Below, piece by piece: positions 8,715 to 16,957 of a stretch of DNA of 64,000 bases. The notes below the pieces were generated by a model. It was not told the origin of the DNA. It searched no databases and saw nothing but the letters and a program-made list of their open reading frames with translations. Position 1 is the stretch's first letter; each line of letters begins with the position of its first letter. A program made the position numbers and the translations under genes. Source of the DNA: Hyphomicrobium sp. MC1 (GTDB taxonomy: Bacteria > Pseudomonadota > Alphaproteobacteria > Rhizobiales > Hyphomicrobiaceae); contig NC_015717.1 in assembly GCF_000253295.1 (NCBI RefSeq), forward strand, positions 2,356,001 to 2,420,000, in the 5' to 3' direction.

Positions 8715-9224
8715 ATGGCACTCGAAATCGAACGAAAATTTCTGATCCATGACGCCTCCTGGAGAGAGGCGGTGACGGGTTCTGAACGCATTCTGCAGGG
8801 CTATTTCGCGCGCACGCCGCTGCTCCGAGCCCGCATTCGCATCTACGGTGACAAGGGCTACATCACGCTCAAAAGCGAACCGGGCATGCTGGTCCGGCAT
8901 GAATACGAATATGAGATTCCGAAAGCCGACGCTGTCGAGATGATCAAGCAGTTCAGCGTCGAGCCGATCATCAGCAAGATGCGCTACGATGTGCCCTATG
9001 GCGGCGTCGTATGGAGTGTCGACGTCTTCGAAGGCGCGAATAAAGGTCTGGTGCTCGCCGAAGCCGAACTCAAAAGTCCGGATCAGGCGCTGGCGTTGCC
9101 GCAGTGGGCCGGGCGCGAAGTGACCAACGACCGCCGCTACGGCAATTCCAACCTCGCGCGCTATCCGTTCATCACTTGGGACAAGAACGGCAATCCGCCG
9201 CCGGAGAAAGACGACGATGCATAG
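8715..9224 (+). CDS. CYTH domain protein (triphosphatase-like)
   Basis: A 169-residue CYTH protein. It opens with MALEIERKFLI, the family's EXEXK signature, and contains further charged strand motifs (RARIRIYGDKGYITLKSE, EYEYEIP, WSVDVFEG, LAEAEL) that line the triphosphate tunnel. Family members hydrolyse inorganic triphosphate or thiamine triphosphate; class IV adenylate cyclases share the fold. No CHAD domain is fused, and the size fits the stand-alone NE1496/YgiF-N type. Substrate is inferred only to the level of a triphosphate. Confidence 0.87.
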   Translation: MALEIERKFLIHDASWREAVTGSERILQGYFARTPLLRARIRIYGDKGYITLKSEPGMLVRHEYEYEIPKADAVEMIKQFSVEPIISKMRYDVPYGGVVWSVDVFEGANKGLVLAEAELKSPDQALALPQWAGREVTNDRRYGNSNLARYPFITWDKNGNPPPEKDDDA

Positions 9225-9263
9225 GCGCTACGATGCCTTTGGCCCCGCACACGTGGCATTGCG

Positions 9264-10313
9264 TCAATGCCAGCCATTATAAGGGTCCCAGCCATCGTCC
9301 TCGGCTTGCCGTTCTGACTGACGATTGATGATGTGCGGCGATTGCGGGTCCGCTTTCTGCGCAGCCGCGGAGGTCTTCACCGACGGCCGCTCAGCCGGCT
9401 TCGACCGCGACTTCTCTGAGGAAGCCACGCGACCGCTCAGCGAGCGCACGATCGTCACCTCGGTTCCCACATGCACAAGAGACGCCAGATGCAGAACGTT
9501 CGCGTTCATCATACGGAAGCAACCTGACGACATCGCCTTGCCGATCGACTTCGGCTCGTTGGTGCCGTGGATGCGATACAGCGTGTTACCGAGATAGATT
9601 GCCTTGGCGCCGAGCGGATTGCCGATGCCGCCGAGCATGCGTACAGGAAGTCCCGGCTGGCGCCGGCGCATTTCTGCGGGCGGATACCAATCCGGCCAAT
9701 CGGCAATGCGGGACACTTTTTCCTTACCGGTCCAGGCAAAACCCTGACGGCCGACGCCGATCGAATAGGCGTAAGCCGTGCGCGTGTTGAGCACGTAGTA
9801 GAGTTTGCGCGCGCTGGTATCGATGACGATGGAGCCCGGCGCATAAGGCGCGTTGAAGGCCACCTTCGGCGGCGCCACAGGACGGATGTAAGGCCGCGAT
9901 CCGCCGCTGACGCCCTGCGACCTGCTTAACCGCTCTTCTTCTTCGCGAGAGGGCGCTGCGTCCCACGCGCCATCATCGTCGCGATCGTATCCATATTTAT
10001 CGTAGCCGTCGCTGCCGTAGACCCGCCGCCCCGGATAGGGCGCGTAATAGCCGCCGTCGCGGTTGCCGTTGTAGCGGGGATCGTAGCGGCGCGGGTCGCT
10101 GTCGGGATCGCCGTAGCGATTATCGGCGCGCGGGCCGTCTTGCTGATCGAAGTAGCGATCGTCATCCTGCGGTTCGTCGTAGCCATACTGGGAATAGCCC
10201 TGCACGGGTGCGCCGCGTGGGTCATTCCATTGTTGCCACTGCTGGGCTGAGGCCAGGGTCGACGAACCGGCTAACGCCGACACGCCGACGATCGACAGAA
10301 TGATTGCTTTCAT
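9264..10313 (-). CDS. L,D-transpeptidase with Tyr/Asp/Arg-rich linker
   Basis: A 349-residue exported YkuD-type L,D-transpeptidase. Residues 1-23 form a signal peptide (cleavage after ASA). Residues 25-118 are a striking low-complexity region rich in Tyr, Asp, Arg and Gly. The catalytic domain (about 160-290) ends in the family motif HGTNEPKSIGKAMSSGCFRM, with His249 and the nucleophile Cys265. Such enzymes make 3-3 cross-links or attach proteins to peptidoglycan in the periplasm. A Lys/Ser/Pro-rich tail follows. It is convergent with the CYTH gene. Confidence 0.9.
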   Translation of the reverse strand: MKAIILSIVGVSALAGSSTLASAQQWQQWNDPRGAPVQGYSQYGYDEPQDDDRYFDQQDGPRADNRYGDPDSDPRRYDPRYNGNRDGGYYAPYPGRRVYGSDGYDKYGYDRDDDGAWDAAPSREEEERLSRSQGVSGGSRPYIRPVAPPKVAFNAPYAPGSIVIDTSARKLYYVLNTRTAYAYSIGVGRQGFAWTGKEKVSRIADWPDWYPPAEMRRRQPGLPVRMLGGIGNPLGAKAIYLGNTLYRIHGTNEPKSIGKAMSSGCFRMMNANVLHLASLVHVGTEVTIVRSLSGRVASSEKSRSKPAERPSVKTSAAAQKADPQSPHIINRQSERQAEDDGWDPYNGWH

Positions 10314-10525
10314 TGAATCCCGCGCATTCTTTGATTTACCCGTAGGGCAGTCATGGCTGAACAGATCGGAACGCCATTTCCGCCGTTCAACATGTGATGT
10401 CTGAAGTCGTCATCGGCGTGGCAAATCAATGGCATCGACGCATGGGCGGTATTTCAAATTGTAACGAAGAAACGCTCAATGTTGATAAAAGCCGATTTTC
10501 CTTGTCTGACGAAAGTTGATCCAGG

Positions 10526-10801
10526 TCAGCGCGAAGAGCGGGCCAACACATCCATTAATTCCGCCACCTTACGGCGCTGCTCAGCCGAGTTGCCGCTGGC
10601 GATCGCGTGCTCGACACAATGTGCAACGTGATCTTTCAGAACTTCCTCTTCGAGACGGCGAAGGGCGGCGCGAACGGCCGAGATCTGCGTGACGACGTCG
10701 ATGCAATACCGGTCATCCTCGACCATCTTGGCGATGCCACGCACCTGACCTTCGATCCGGCTCAGGCGTTTCAAGCAAGCGGCTTTTGTCTGTTTCTGCA
10801 T
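10526..10801 (-). CDS. csoR: CsoR-type copper-sensing repressor
   Basis: A 91-residue all-helical CsoR/RcnR-family repressor. The metal-site residues Cys33, His58 and Cys62 have exactly the spacing (25 and 4) of the Cu(I) ligands of mycobacterial CsoR, so copper is the likely signal rather than formaldehyde or nickel. It begins MQKQTKAACLKRLSRIEGQVRG, the family's DNA-binding helix. It is divergent from copA and separated by two operators. Its own promoter places transcription start almost at the ATG, so the mRNA may be leaderless. The symbol is assigned by function. Confidence 0.88.
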   Translation of the reverse strand: MQKQTKAACLKRLSRIEGQVRGIAKMVEDDRYCIDVVTQISAVRAALRRLEEEVLKDHVAHCVEHAIASGNSAEQRRKVAELMDVLARSSR

Positions 10802-10808
10802 GCCTTGA

Positions 10809-10837
10809 CGTATACCCTATGGGGGTATATCTGTCAA
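10809..10837 (-). promoter_or_regulatory. Promoter of csoR overlapping operator 1
   Basis: On the minus strand, -35 TTGACA (plus-strand 10832-10837) and -10 TATACG (10809-10814) are separated by exactly 17 bases. The transcription start would fall near 10802, directly at the csoR ATG (10801). The -10 and spacer are covered by operator 1, consistent with autoregulation. Confidence 0.6.
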
Positions 10838-10857
10838 ATGATACCCTAGGCGGGTAT
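10811..10857. promoter_or_regulatory. Tandem CsoR operators between csoR and copA
   Basis: Two inverted repeats share one design: TATACCC-N5-GGGTATA (10811-10829) and ATACCC-N5-GGGTAT (10841-10857), with centres 29 bp apart. ATACCC/GGGTAT arms are typical of Cu(I)-responsive CsoR operators. Operator 1 covers the csoR promoter, and operator 2 lies in the probable copA promoter or leader. Confidence 0.8.
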
Positions 10858-10883
10858 GAGGAATGGATCAAGGATGCGGAACG

Positions 10884-13334
10884 ATGGCGGCAGGTAAACC
10901 GACCGACGGACACGATCACAGTGGCCAAAACGGGCATAGCTGCTGCTCGCATCAGGGCGCGAAAGACGACGCGGCTGCTCAGACGCACGATCACGCCCAT
11001 CACGATCATTCGGGTCATAGTCACGGCGTGGCCGCGCACATGGCGAAGGATCCCGTGTGCGGCATGAGCGTCGATCCCGCTACGGCGAAGCACCGCGCTG
11101 AGCATGGGGGACAGACTTATTATTTCTGTTCCGCCGGATGCCGGACGAAGTTTCTCGCCGAGCCTGCGAAATATCTGAAACCCGCCGAAGCGCGCACTGA
11201 GAACGTCCCCGCCGGCACGATCTACACCTGCCCGATGCATCCGCAGATCCGCCAGGTCGGGCCGGGCTCATGTCCGATTTGCGGCATGGCGCTCGAACCC
11301 GAGATCGTATCGGCCGAGGCCAAGCCGAACCCCGAGCTTGAGGATATGACGCGACGACTGAAGATTGGCTTCGCGCTAGCGCTTCCGGTGTTCGTGCTCG
11401 AAATGGGCGGACACATCGTCGATCTGCACCACCTCATCAGCCCAACGGTTTCGAATTGGATACAGCTCGTGCTCGCCACGCCTGTCGTGCTGTGGGCGGG
11501 TTTTCCGTTCTTTGAGCGCGGCTGGAAATCGCTTCAGACGCGCAATCTCAATATGTTCACGCTGATCGCACTCGGTACCGGCGTGGCATGGCTCTATAGC
11601 ATCGTTGCGACGCTGGCGCCGAGCTTGTTTCCGGAAAGCCTGCGCACCATGGATGGCGCGGCGCCGGTTTATTTCGAAGCGGCTGCGGTCATTACGGTGC
11701 TGGTTCTCGTCGGCCAAGTTCTTGAGCTTCGAGCGCGCGACCAGACGAGCAGCGCCATCCGATCGCTGCTCAATCTTGCTCCCAAGACGGCGCGGCGCAT
11801 CAAGGCCGATAATTCCGAAGAAGAAGTGCAAGTCGAGACCATCGTCGTCGGCGATAAACTGCGCGTGCGTCCCGGTGAAAGCATACCGGTCGACAGCGAA
11901 GTCATCGATGGCAAAAGCAACGTCGATGAATCGATGGTGACCGGCGAATCCATGCCCGTCAGCAAAACGGCCGGTGCGAAGGTGATCGGCGGCACGATCA
12001 ACGGCTCGGGCGCGCTCGTCATTCGCGCCGAAAAGGTCGGCCGCGATACGATGCTGGCGCGCATCGTCCAAATGGTGGCGGATGCACAGCGCAGCCGCGC
12101 GCCGATCCAGCGATTGGCCGATCAGGTTGCAAGCTGGTTCGTGCCGCTGGTCTTAGGCGTCGCAGTATTGGCGTTCATCGCGTGGATGGCGTTTGGTCCG
12201 GAGCCGCGGTTTTCATATGCTCTCATCGCAGCGGTCTCAGTGCTGATCATCGCGTGCCCCTGCGCGCTTGGTCTTGCAACGCCAATGTCGATCATGGTCG
12301 GCGTCGGACGCGGTGCACGCGCGGGCGTTCTGATCAAGAACGCCGAAGCTCTGGAGCGGATGGAAAAGATCGACACGCTCGTCGTCGACAAGACCGGCAC
12401 GCTGACTGAAGGCAAGCCGAAGGTCACTGCGATCCGCACCACGTCCCGTGTTGACGAAGCCGAGCTTTTGAAGCTCGCGGCAAGTCTTGAACAGGCGAGT
12501 GAGCATCCGCTCGGCGCGGCCGTCGTCGCTGCCGCGCGCGAACGCAATATCGCGCTTTCGCCGGTCAGCGACTTTGCAGCACCGTCGGGCAAAGGCGTCA
12601 GCGGCACCATCGACGGCCGCGCAGTCGTTATCGGCAACAGGAAGATCATCGACGAAGCCGGCATCTCTACGTCGTCACTCGATGCAGATGCGGAAAAGCT
12701 GCGCGCCGACGGCGCGACGGCGGTCTACGTCGCGATCGATGGGCAGGCAGCGGGTATCATTGCGGTCGCCGATCCCATCAAGGCGACGACGGCATCGGCG
12801 CTCAAAAAACTCAAAGCCAGCGGTATTCATGTCGTCATGCTGACGGGCGACAATACCACGACGGCGAAGGCTGTCGCCGGCAAGCTCGGCATCGACGACG
12901 TCAAGGCGGATGTGCTGCCGGAAGACAAGGCGCGCATCGTCAACGAATACAAAGGTCGCGGCCACGCCGTTGCGATGGCGGGCGACGGCGTCAATGACGC
13001 CCCTGCTCTCGCCGCCGCCGACGTCGGCATCGCGATGGGAACGGGCACCGACGTCGCGATCGAAAGCGCGGGCGTTACGCTGCTCAAAGGCGATCTCGAA
13101 GGCATCGCGAAAGCGCGTCGGCTGTCCGAAGCCACGATGTCGAACATCCGGCAAAACCTGTTCTTCGCTTTCATCTATAACGCCGCGGGCGTACCGATTG
13201 CGGCAGGCGTGCTCTATCCGGTCTTTGGTTTGCTGCTATCGCCCGTCATCGCGGCTGCAGCGATGGCGATGTCGTCCGTCAGCGTGATCGGAAATGCGCT
13301 GCGTTTGCGGGCCGTGGATATAGATCAGGGATAG
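10884..13334 (+). CDS. copA: Copper-translocating P1B-type ATPase
   Basis: A Cu(I) export ATPase of the inner membrane, about 816 residues. In order: a His/Asp-rich N-terminus with CC, a YHS-type metal-binding domain (DPVCGMSV...YYFCSAGC), a heavy-metal-binding domain (YTCPMHPQI...CPICGMAL), eight membrane spans, the TGES actuator loop, the transmembrane CPC motif in IIACPCALGLATP, the phosphorylation site DKTGT, and the hinge GDGVNDAP. There is no classical HMA/CxxC ferredoxin-like domain. The frame is open from 10863, but that ATG abuts operator 2. The ATG at 10884 has AAGGA nine bases upstream and is preferred. It is controlled by the tandem CsoR operators. Confidence 0.93.
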   Translation: MAAGKPTDGHDHSGQNGHSCCSHQGAKDDAAAQTHDHAHHDHSGHSHGVAAHMAKDPVCGMSVDPATAKHRAEHGGQTYYFCSAGCRTKFLAEPAKYLKPAEARTENVPAGTIYTCPMHPQIRQVGPGSCPICGMALEPEIVSAEAKPNPELEDMTRRLKIGFALALPVFVLEMGGHIVDLHHLISPTVSNWIQLVLATPVVLWAGFPFFERGWKSLQTRNLNMFTLIALGTGVAWLYSIVATLAPSLFPESLRTMDGAAPVYFEAAAVITVLVLVGQVLELRARDQTSSAIRSLLNLAPKTARRIKADNSEEEVQVETIVVGDKLRVRPGESIPVDSEVIDGKSNVDESMVTGESMPVSKTAGAKVIGGTINGSGALVIRAEKVGRDTMLARIVQMVADAQRSRAPIQRLADQVASWFVPLVLGVAVLAFIAWMAFGPEPRFSYALIAAVSVLIIACPCALGLATPMSIMVGVGRGARAGVLIKNAEALERMEKIDTLVVDKTGTLTEGKPKVTAIRTTSRVDEAELLKLAASLEQASEHPLGAAVVAAARERNIALSPVSDFAAPSGKGVSGTIDGRAVVIGNRKIIDEAGISTSSLDADAEKLRADGATAVYVAIDGQAAGIIAVADPIKATTASALKKLKASGIHVVMLTGDNTTTAKAVAGKLGIDDVKADVLPEDKARIVNEYKGRGHAVAMAGDGVNDAPALAAADVGIAMGTGTDVAIESAGVTLLKGDLEGIAKARRLSEATMSNIRQNLFFAFIYNAAGVPIAAGVLYPVFGLLLSPVIAAAAMAMSSVSVIGNALRLRAVDIDQG

Positions 13335-13359
13335 CAACTGACGGGTCGGGGGGATCGCG

Positions 13360-13437
13360 ATGACGCTCAGTCTCGATGCGTTTCTGTTAGTGCTCGGGCG
13401 CGTCGGCTTATTGATCGCCGCGGCTTACGCTGTCTGA
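13360..13437 (+). CDS. Possible 25-residue membrane peptide after copA
   Basis: A tiny frame 25 bp after copA, preceded by a G-rich run (GGGGGGATCGCG then ATG) that could bind ribosomes. The product is one hydrophobic helix (FLLVLGRVGLLIAAAYAV) with a single Arg. Single-helix partners of P-type ATPases exist (KdpF, for example), which makes the position suggestive, but conservation is unknown and the frame may be chance. Confidence 0.3.
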   Translation: MTLSLDAFLLVLGRVGLLIAAAYAV

Positions 13438-13448
13438 TTATTCACACC

Positions 13449-14753
13449 TTACGTTGTTGCTTTGGCATCGAGCATCGCGGGCGCACTCTCGGGTTTCTTC
13501 AGTGACAAAATGAGCAGCGACGCGGCGAGGCACGCAATTCCCGCGGCAAAGAACGCCGGCAGATAGGTTGCGAACTCAGTGCGCGTCAACCCTGCGCCAT
13601 ATGCCGCCGTCGCTGCGCCGATCTGATGACCAGCGAAGATCCAGCCGAAGATGACATTGGTTTTTTCAGGCCCGAAATAGCGCGTCGTCAGCTTGACCGT
13701 GGGCGGCACGGTCGCGATCCAATCGAGGCCGTAGAACATCGCGAAAAGCGACAGACCGTAAAATGTGAAGTCGGTGTACGGCAGATAAAGCAGCGATAGC
13801 CCGCGCAGGCCGTAATACCAGAAGAGCAGCCAGCGGTTGTCGAAACGATCCGATAGCCAGCCCGAGCCGATGGTGCCGAAGAAATCGAAGACGCCCATCA
13901 TCGCGAGCACGCTCGCCGCCGCGACGGATGCGAGGCCGTAATCGCCGCACAGCGCGATGAAATGCGTCTGGATCAGGCCGGTCGTGCTTACGCCACAGAT
14001 GAAGAACGTGCCGAACAGCACCCAGAATGCTCCGCTTGTGGAGACCTCCTTCAGGACCAACAACGGCGTCAGCAACAGCGCAGCAAAATTCTCAGTGTGC
14101 GGCGGCGTGGGAACGATGTCCTTCGCGCCGTAAGGTGGCAGGCCGATATCGGCGGGGCGGTCGCGCATCAAGAGCCAGACGACGATGGCAGCAACGGCGA
14201 TCACCGCACAGATGAACCCGACGGAGAGACGCCATCCGTAAAGCGCCGTAAGCTTGGCGAGCAGCGGTAGAAAGACCAGCTGGCCGGTTGCCGTGCTGGC
14301 AGACAGCATGCCCATCACCAGGCCGCGCCGCTCGGAGAACCAGCGTGTCGCGACCGTGGCGCCGAGCACCATCGCCGTCAGTCCCGTTCCAAATCCGACG
14401 CCGACGCCCCACAGCAGAACGAGTTGCCAGAGGCTGGTCATCTCCAACGACGCGGCGAGCACGGCGGCGACGATGACGAGCGCCGTCAGCACCATGCGGC
14501 GAATGCCGAAGCGGTTCATGAACGCGGCCGCGAATGGCCCCATCAACCCAAAAAGGATGAAACGGATGGCCAACGCCGATGAGATCTCCGACGTCTTCCA
14601 GCCGAATTCTTTTTCGAGCGGGACGATAAAAACGCCCGGCGCACCCACAGCGCCTGCCGTCACGAGCATGGTGAGGAATGCCGCGGCGGCAACGGCCCAG
14701 CCGTAGTGGATGTTTTTTCGCGCCATCGTTGCGGCGAGCGCCGAAGAGATCAT
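13449..14753 (-). CDS. MFS transporter
   Basis: A 434-residue major facilitator with about 12 membrane helices. The loop 2-3 signature MNRFGIRRMV and the corresponding second-half segment GSGWLSDRFDNR are visible. The pattern (HYGWAVAAAAFLTMLVTAGAVGA at the start, a short central loop, RYFGPEKTNVIFGWIFAGHQIGAA) resembles the monocarboxylate/oxalate-formate antiporter branch. The frame is open from 14855, but MISSALAATMARKNIHYG at 14753 is a better start; a small palindrome lies upstream. Substrate unknown. Confidence 0.87.
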   Translation of the reverse strand: MISSALAATMARKNIHYGWAVAAAAFLTMLVTAGAVGAPGVFIVPLEKEFGWKTSEISSALAIRFILFGLMGPFAAAFMNRFGIRRMVLTALVIVAAVLAASLEMTSLWQLVLLWGVGVGFGTGLTAMVLGATVATRWFSERRGLVMGMLSASTATGQLVFLPLLAKLTALYGWRLSVGFICAVIAVAAIVVWLLMRDRPADIGLPPYGAKDIVPTPPHTENFAALLLTPLLVLKEVSTSGAFWVLFGTFFICGVSTTGLIQTHFIALCGDYGLASVAAASVLAMMGVFDFFGTIGSGWLSDRFDNRWLLFWYYGLRGLSLLYLPYTDFTFYGLSLFAMFYGLDWIATVPPTVKLTTRYFGPEKTNVIFGWIFAGHQIGAATAAYGAGLTRTEFATYLPAFFAAGIACLAASLLILSLKKPESAPAMLDAKATT

Positions 14754-14801
14754 GAAGGCCCCAAACCCGTATTCGCGTTTAACACATGCCGAGGTTTTTA
14801 T

Positions 14802-14815
14802 ATTATGTTCATAAT
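14802..14815. promoter_or_regulatory. Palindrome upstream of the MFS gene
   Basis: ATTATG-TT-CATAAT is a perfect 6+6 inverted repeat in an AT-rich island (14793-14822) about 50 bp upstream of the MFS start. It could be a regulator's operator overlapping the promoter. No regulator gene is adjacent, so the identity of the binding protein is unknown. Confidence 0.4.
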
Positions 14816-14986
14816 AAAAATCCAGCGCGACGCCGCCGCGTGCCATAGCGGGCAACCCGGGAACAGGATTTCATTAAGGAAATCATTAACTTCAAACTGC
14901 GCAAATGCGCCTCCTTGCGGCCTCATGTATTGGCATTCTACCACTGCCAGGGACTGCGGGGATAAGTTGGCCGTCACCAGATTTGC

Positions 14987-16804
14987 ATGACGGTCCTGAG
15001 GCGAAAGCAATCGACGATGACACGCCAGCGGCTTCTGTTTCTCGGACTGCTGATCTGGGCGCTCGCGATGATCCTGCCGGATTTCGCGCGCGTGGTTCGC
15101 CCGCTCGGATCGTTCGGTTTTTATGCCGACAGCGATGGACTGATCTATGACGTTGCCGGTCCGTTCAATGCCTTAGAGAACTCGCCCGCCTGGAAAGCCG
15201 GTGTGCGCGAGGGCGACCGGCTCGATTTTTCGAAAATGCGATGTATTCCATACGACCGCGACGTGTGTGCCGCGACGATCTCGGCAGTCGGCGGCAACGA
15301 ATATGTCCTTCCTGGCGTACAGGCGACGTTCGAACTGCTGCCCAATGGCGCGGAACCGGCGCGTCAGGTGCACTTGACGGCGCTGCCCCGGCCCTCAAAC
15401 TGGCTCGTGCGCTTCGTGCTGATGCTCGAGCAAATCGCCGGCATCGCGGTCATCCTCGGCGCCGGGTGGCTGGTGTGGACGAAGCCCGGCCCTATGAGCT
15501 GGGGCTTTTTCCTGTACGCCATCTGGTTCAATCCCGGCCAAGCCTACGAATTCTATGCCCACTTGCAGCGCTGGCCGATCGTGCTGATGGCGCAGAACGC
15601 TCTGGGTTGTATTGCTCAAGCTGCGGGATACGTCGGCCTGCTGATCTTCGTGATGCGAGCGCCAAACGATACGCTACAGCCGCCATGGGCGCGCGTTGAT
15701 CGCGTGATGCCGTGGCTTGGCGCCGTCATCGCCGTGGCGCTCATGGCATCGTTCGGCAGCTCGTTCGGATTCCATACTGAATTGCTCAGCCGGATCACAA
15801 TCTTGTTCGGCATCCTCGTCAGTGCGGCGGCCGTTGCGATCCTGCTGATGCGGCGGCAGACGCTGTCGCCCAAGGACAACCAGCGCCTGCGGTGGGTGAT
15901 GTGGGGATGCCTGATCGGGCTTCCGGCGTTTGTCATCGCCGATCTCAACGAATACACGACGCTACTGACCGATTGGGACGGACTGTTTCTGCCGGAAGAC
16001 GTTGCCGGGCTGCTTTATCTGACTAACGGCGTGCTTTGCCTGTTCGTAGTCGAAGCCGTGCGGCGGCAGCGCGTCGTCAACGTTGCGATACCGCTCAGGC
16101 GCGTGACCGTGCTTGCGCTCATTACGAGTTTGCCGGCTCTCCTCTTGCACGAGCAGGCCGAGCATCTGCATGAGCTTGTCGAGCTTCCGAGCTGGACGTG
16201 GCTTCTCGTCGGCGCGATCATTCTGTTTGTCATCGGACGGCTGCACGAATGGGCCGTCGAGCTCGCCGACGATTTTTTCAATCGCTCGCTCGATCGGGCT
16301 GGGGAGATTCTCGACGAAGCCATATTGGGGGCCAAGACCGGAGACGAGATCGACCGAATTTTATCCAACCGCGCCAGCAATATTCTCAGGCTGTCATCAG
16401 CGGTGACGTTCCGCCGGACCGAAAGCGGTTTTCGCCGCTACGAAAACGGCACAGGCTGGACCGGCGATATCTCGGATCTTCGTCTCAACGATGACAATCT
16501 CGGCGCGCTGCTGAAGGGCGAGCCGTGCGTCATCAACGAGGCGGTGGCAAAGGACGCGTCATTTCCTGGCGATCTCGATATGCCGATCCTGGCGATTCCG
16601 GCGACGAGCCGCGTGCATTGTTATGCCATCACGTTCTATGGCCCGCACGAGTCCGGCACGGCGATCGACGGCAACGAGCGACGGATGCTGCAGAACCTCG
16701 GGCGACACGCGGCCGACGCCTACGCCCGCATCGAGAACGACGAACTACGCAAAACCATCACGGATCTTAGATATCAAGTCGAGATGCGCGGCGCCCTGGC
16801 CTAG
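14987..16804 (+). CDS. Membrane protein with PDZ-like, polytopic and GAF-like regions (kinase-less sensor)
   Basis: A 605-residue protein. After a first membrane helix (about 15-33), residues 35-130 form an extracytoplasmic PDZ-like domain (ENSPAWKAGVREGDRLDF is typical of PDZ carboxylate-loop/helix regions). About eight or nine further helices follow (140-430). The cytoplasmic region has a coiled linker (LADDFFNRSLDRAGEILDEAI) and a GAF-like domain (450-590). This layout resembles ComP-type sensors, but the chain stops before any histidine kinase domain. The ATG at 15017 (MTRQRLLFL) is an alternative start. Function unknown; signalling is inferred from architecture. Confidence 0.75.
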   Translation: MTVLRRKQSTMTRQRLLFLGLLIWALAMILPDFARVVRPLGSFGFYADSDGLIYDVAGPFNALENSPAWKAGVREGDRLDFSKMRCIPYDRDVCAATISAVGGNEYVLPGVQATFELLPNGAEPARQVHLTALPRPSNWLVRFVLMLEQIAGIAVILGAGWLVWTKPGPMSWGFFLYAIWFNPGQAYEFYAHLQRWPIVLMAQNALGCIAQAAGYVGLLIFVMRAPNDTLQPPWARVDRVMPWLGAVIAVALMASFGSSFGFHTELLSRITILFGILVSAAAVAILLMRRQTLSPKDNQRLRWVMWGCLIGLPAFVIADLNEYTTLLTDWDGLFLPEDVAGLLYLTNGVLCLFVVEAVRRQRVVNVAIPLRRVTVLALITSLPALLLHEQAEHLHELVELPSWTWLLVGAIILFVIGRLHEWAVELADDFFNRSLDRAGEILDEAILGAKTGDEIDRILSNRASNILRLSSAVTFRRTESGFRRYENGTGWTGDISDLRLNDDNLGALLKGEPCVINEAVAKDASFPGDLDMPILAIPATSRVHCYAITFYGPHESGTAIDGNERRMLQNLGRHAADAYARIENDELRKTITDLRYQVEMRGALA

Positions 16805-16810
16805 GGAGGG

Positions 16811-16826
16811 GCGCGCCTTCGCGCGC
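16811..16826 (+). terminator. GC hairpin after the sensor-like gene
   Basis: GCGCG/CGCGC stem with a 6-base loop a few bases after the stop codon at 16804, followed by TCTTG. No real U tract, so termination strength is uncertain. Confidence 0.3.
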
Positions 16827-16957
16827 TCTTGTAACGTTGCGACAGGCTGCCTGCCATCTCAACGAGCGCTTAATGCCATCGGAAGTTTGTATTGGAAGCT
16901 TCTTCGTCGCGTCGCCATGTTTAAGCGCAGTGTAGCCGGCCAAATGAGGAGCATGTC

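Noticed and set aside
14874..14890. Possible CtrA site (TTAA spacer TTAAC)
   Set aside because: Spacer is 8 bases, not 7, so it does not match the CtrA consensus; no supporting context.
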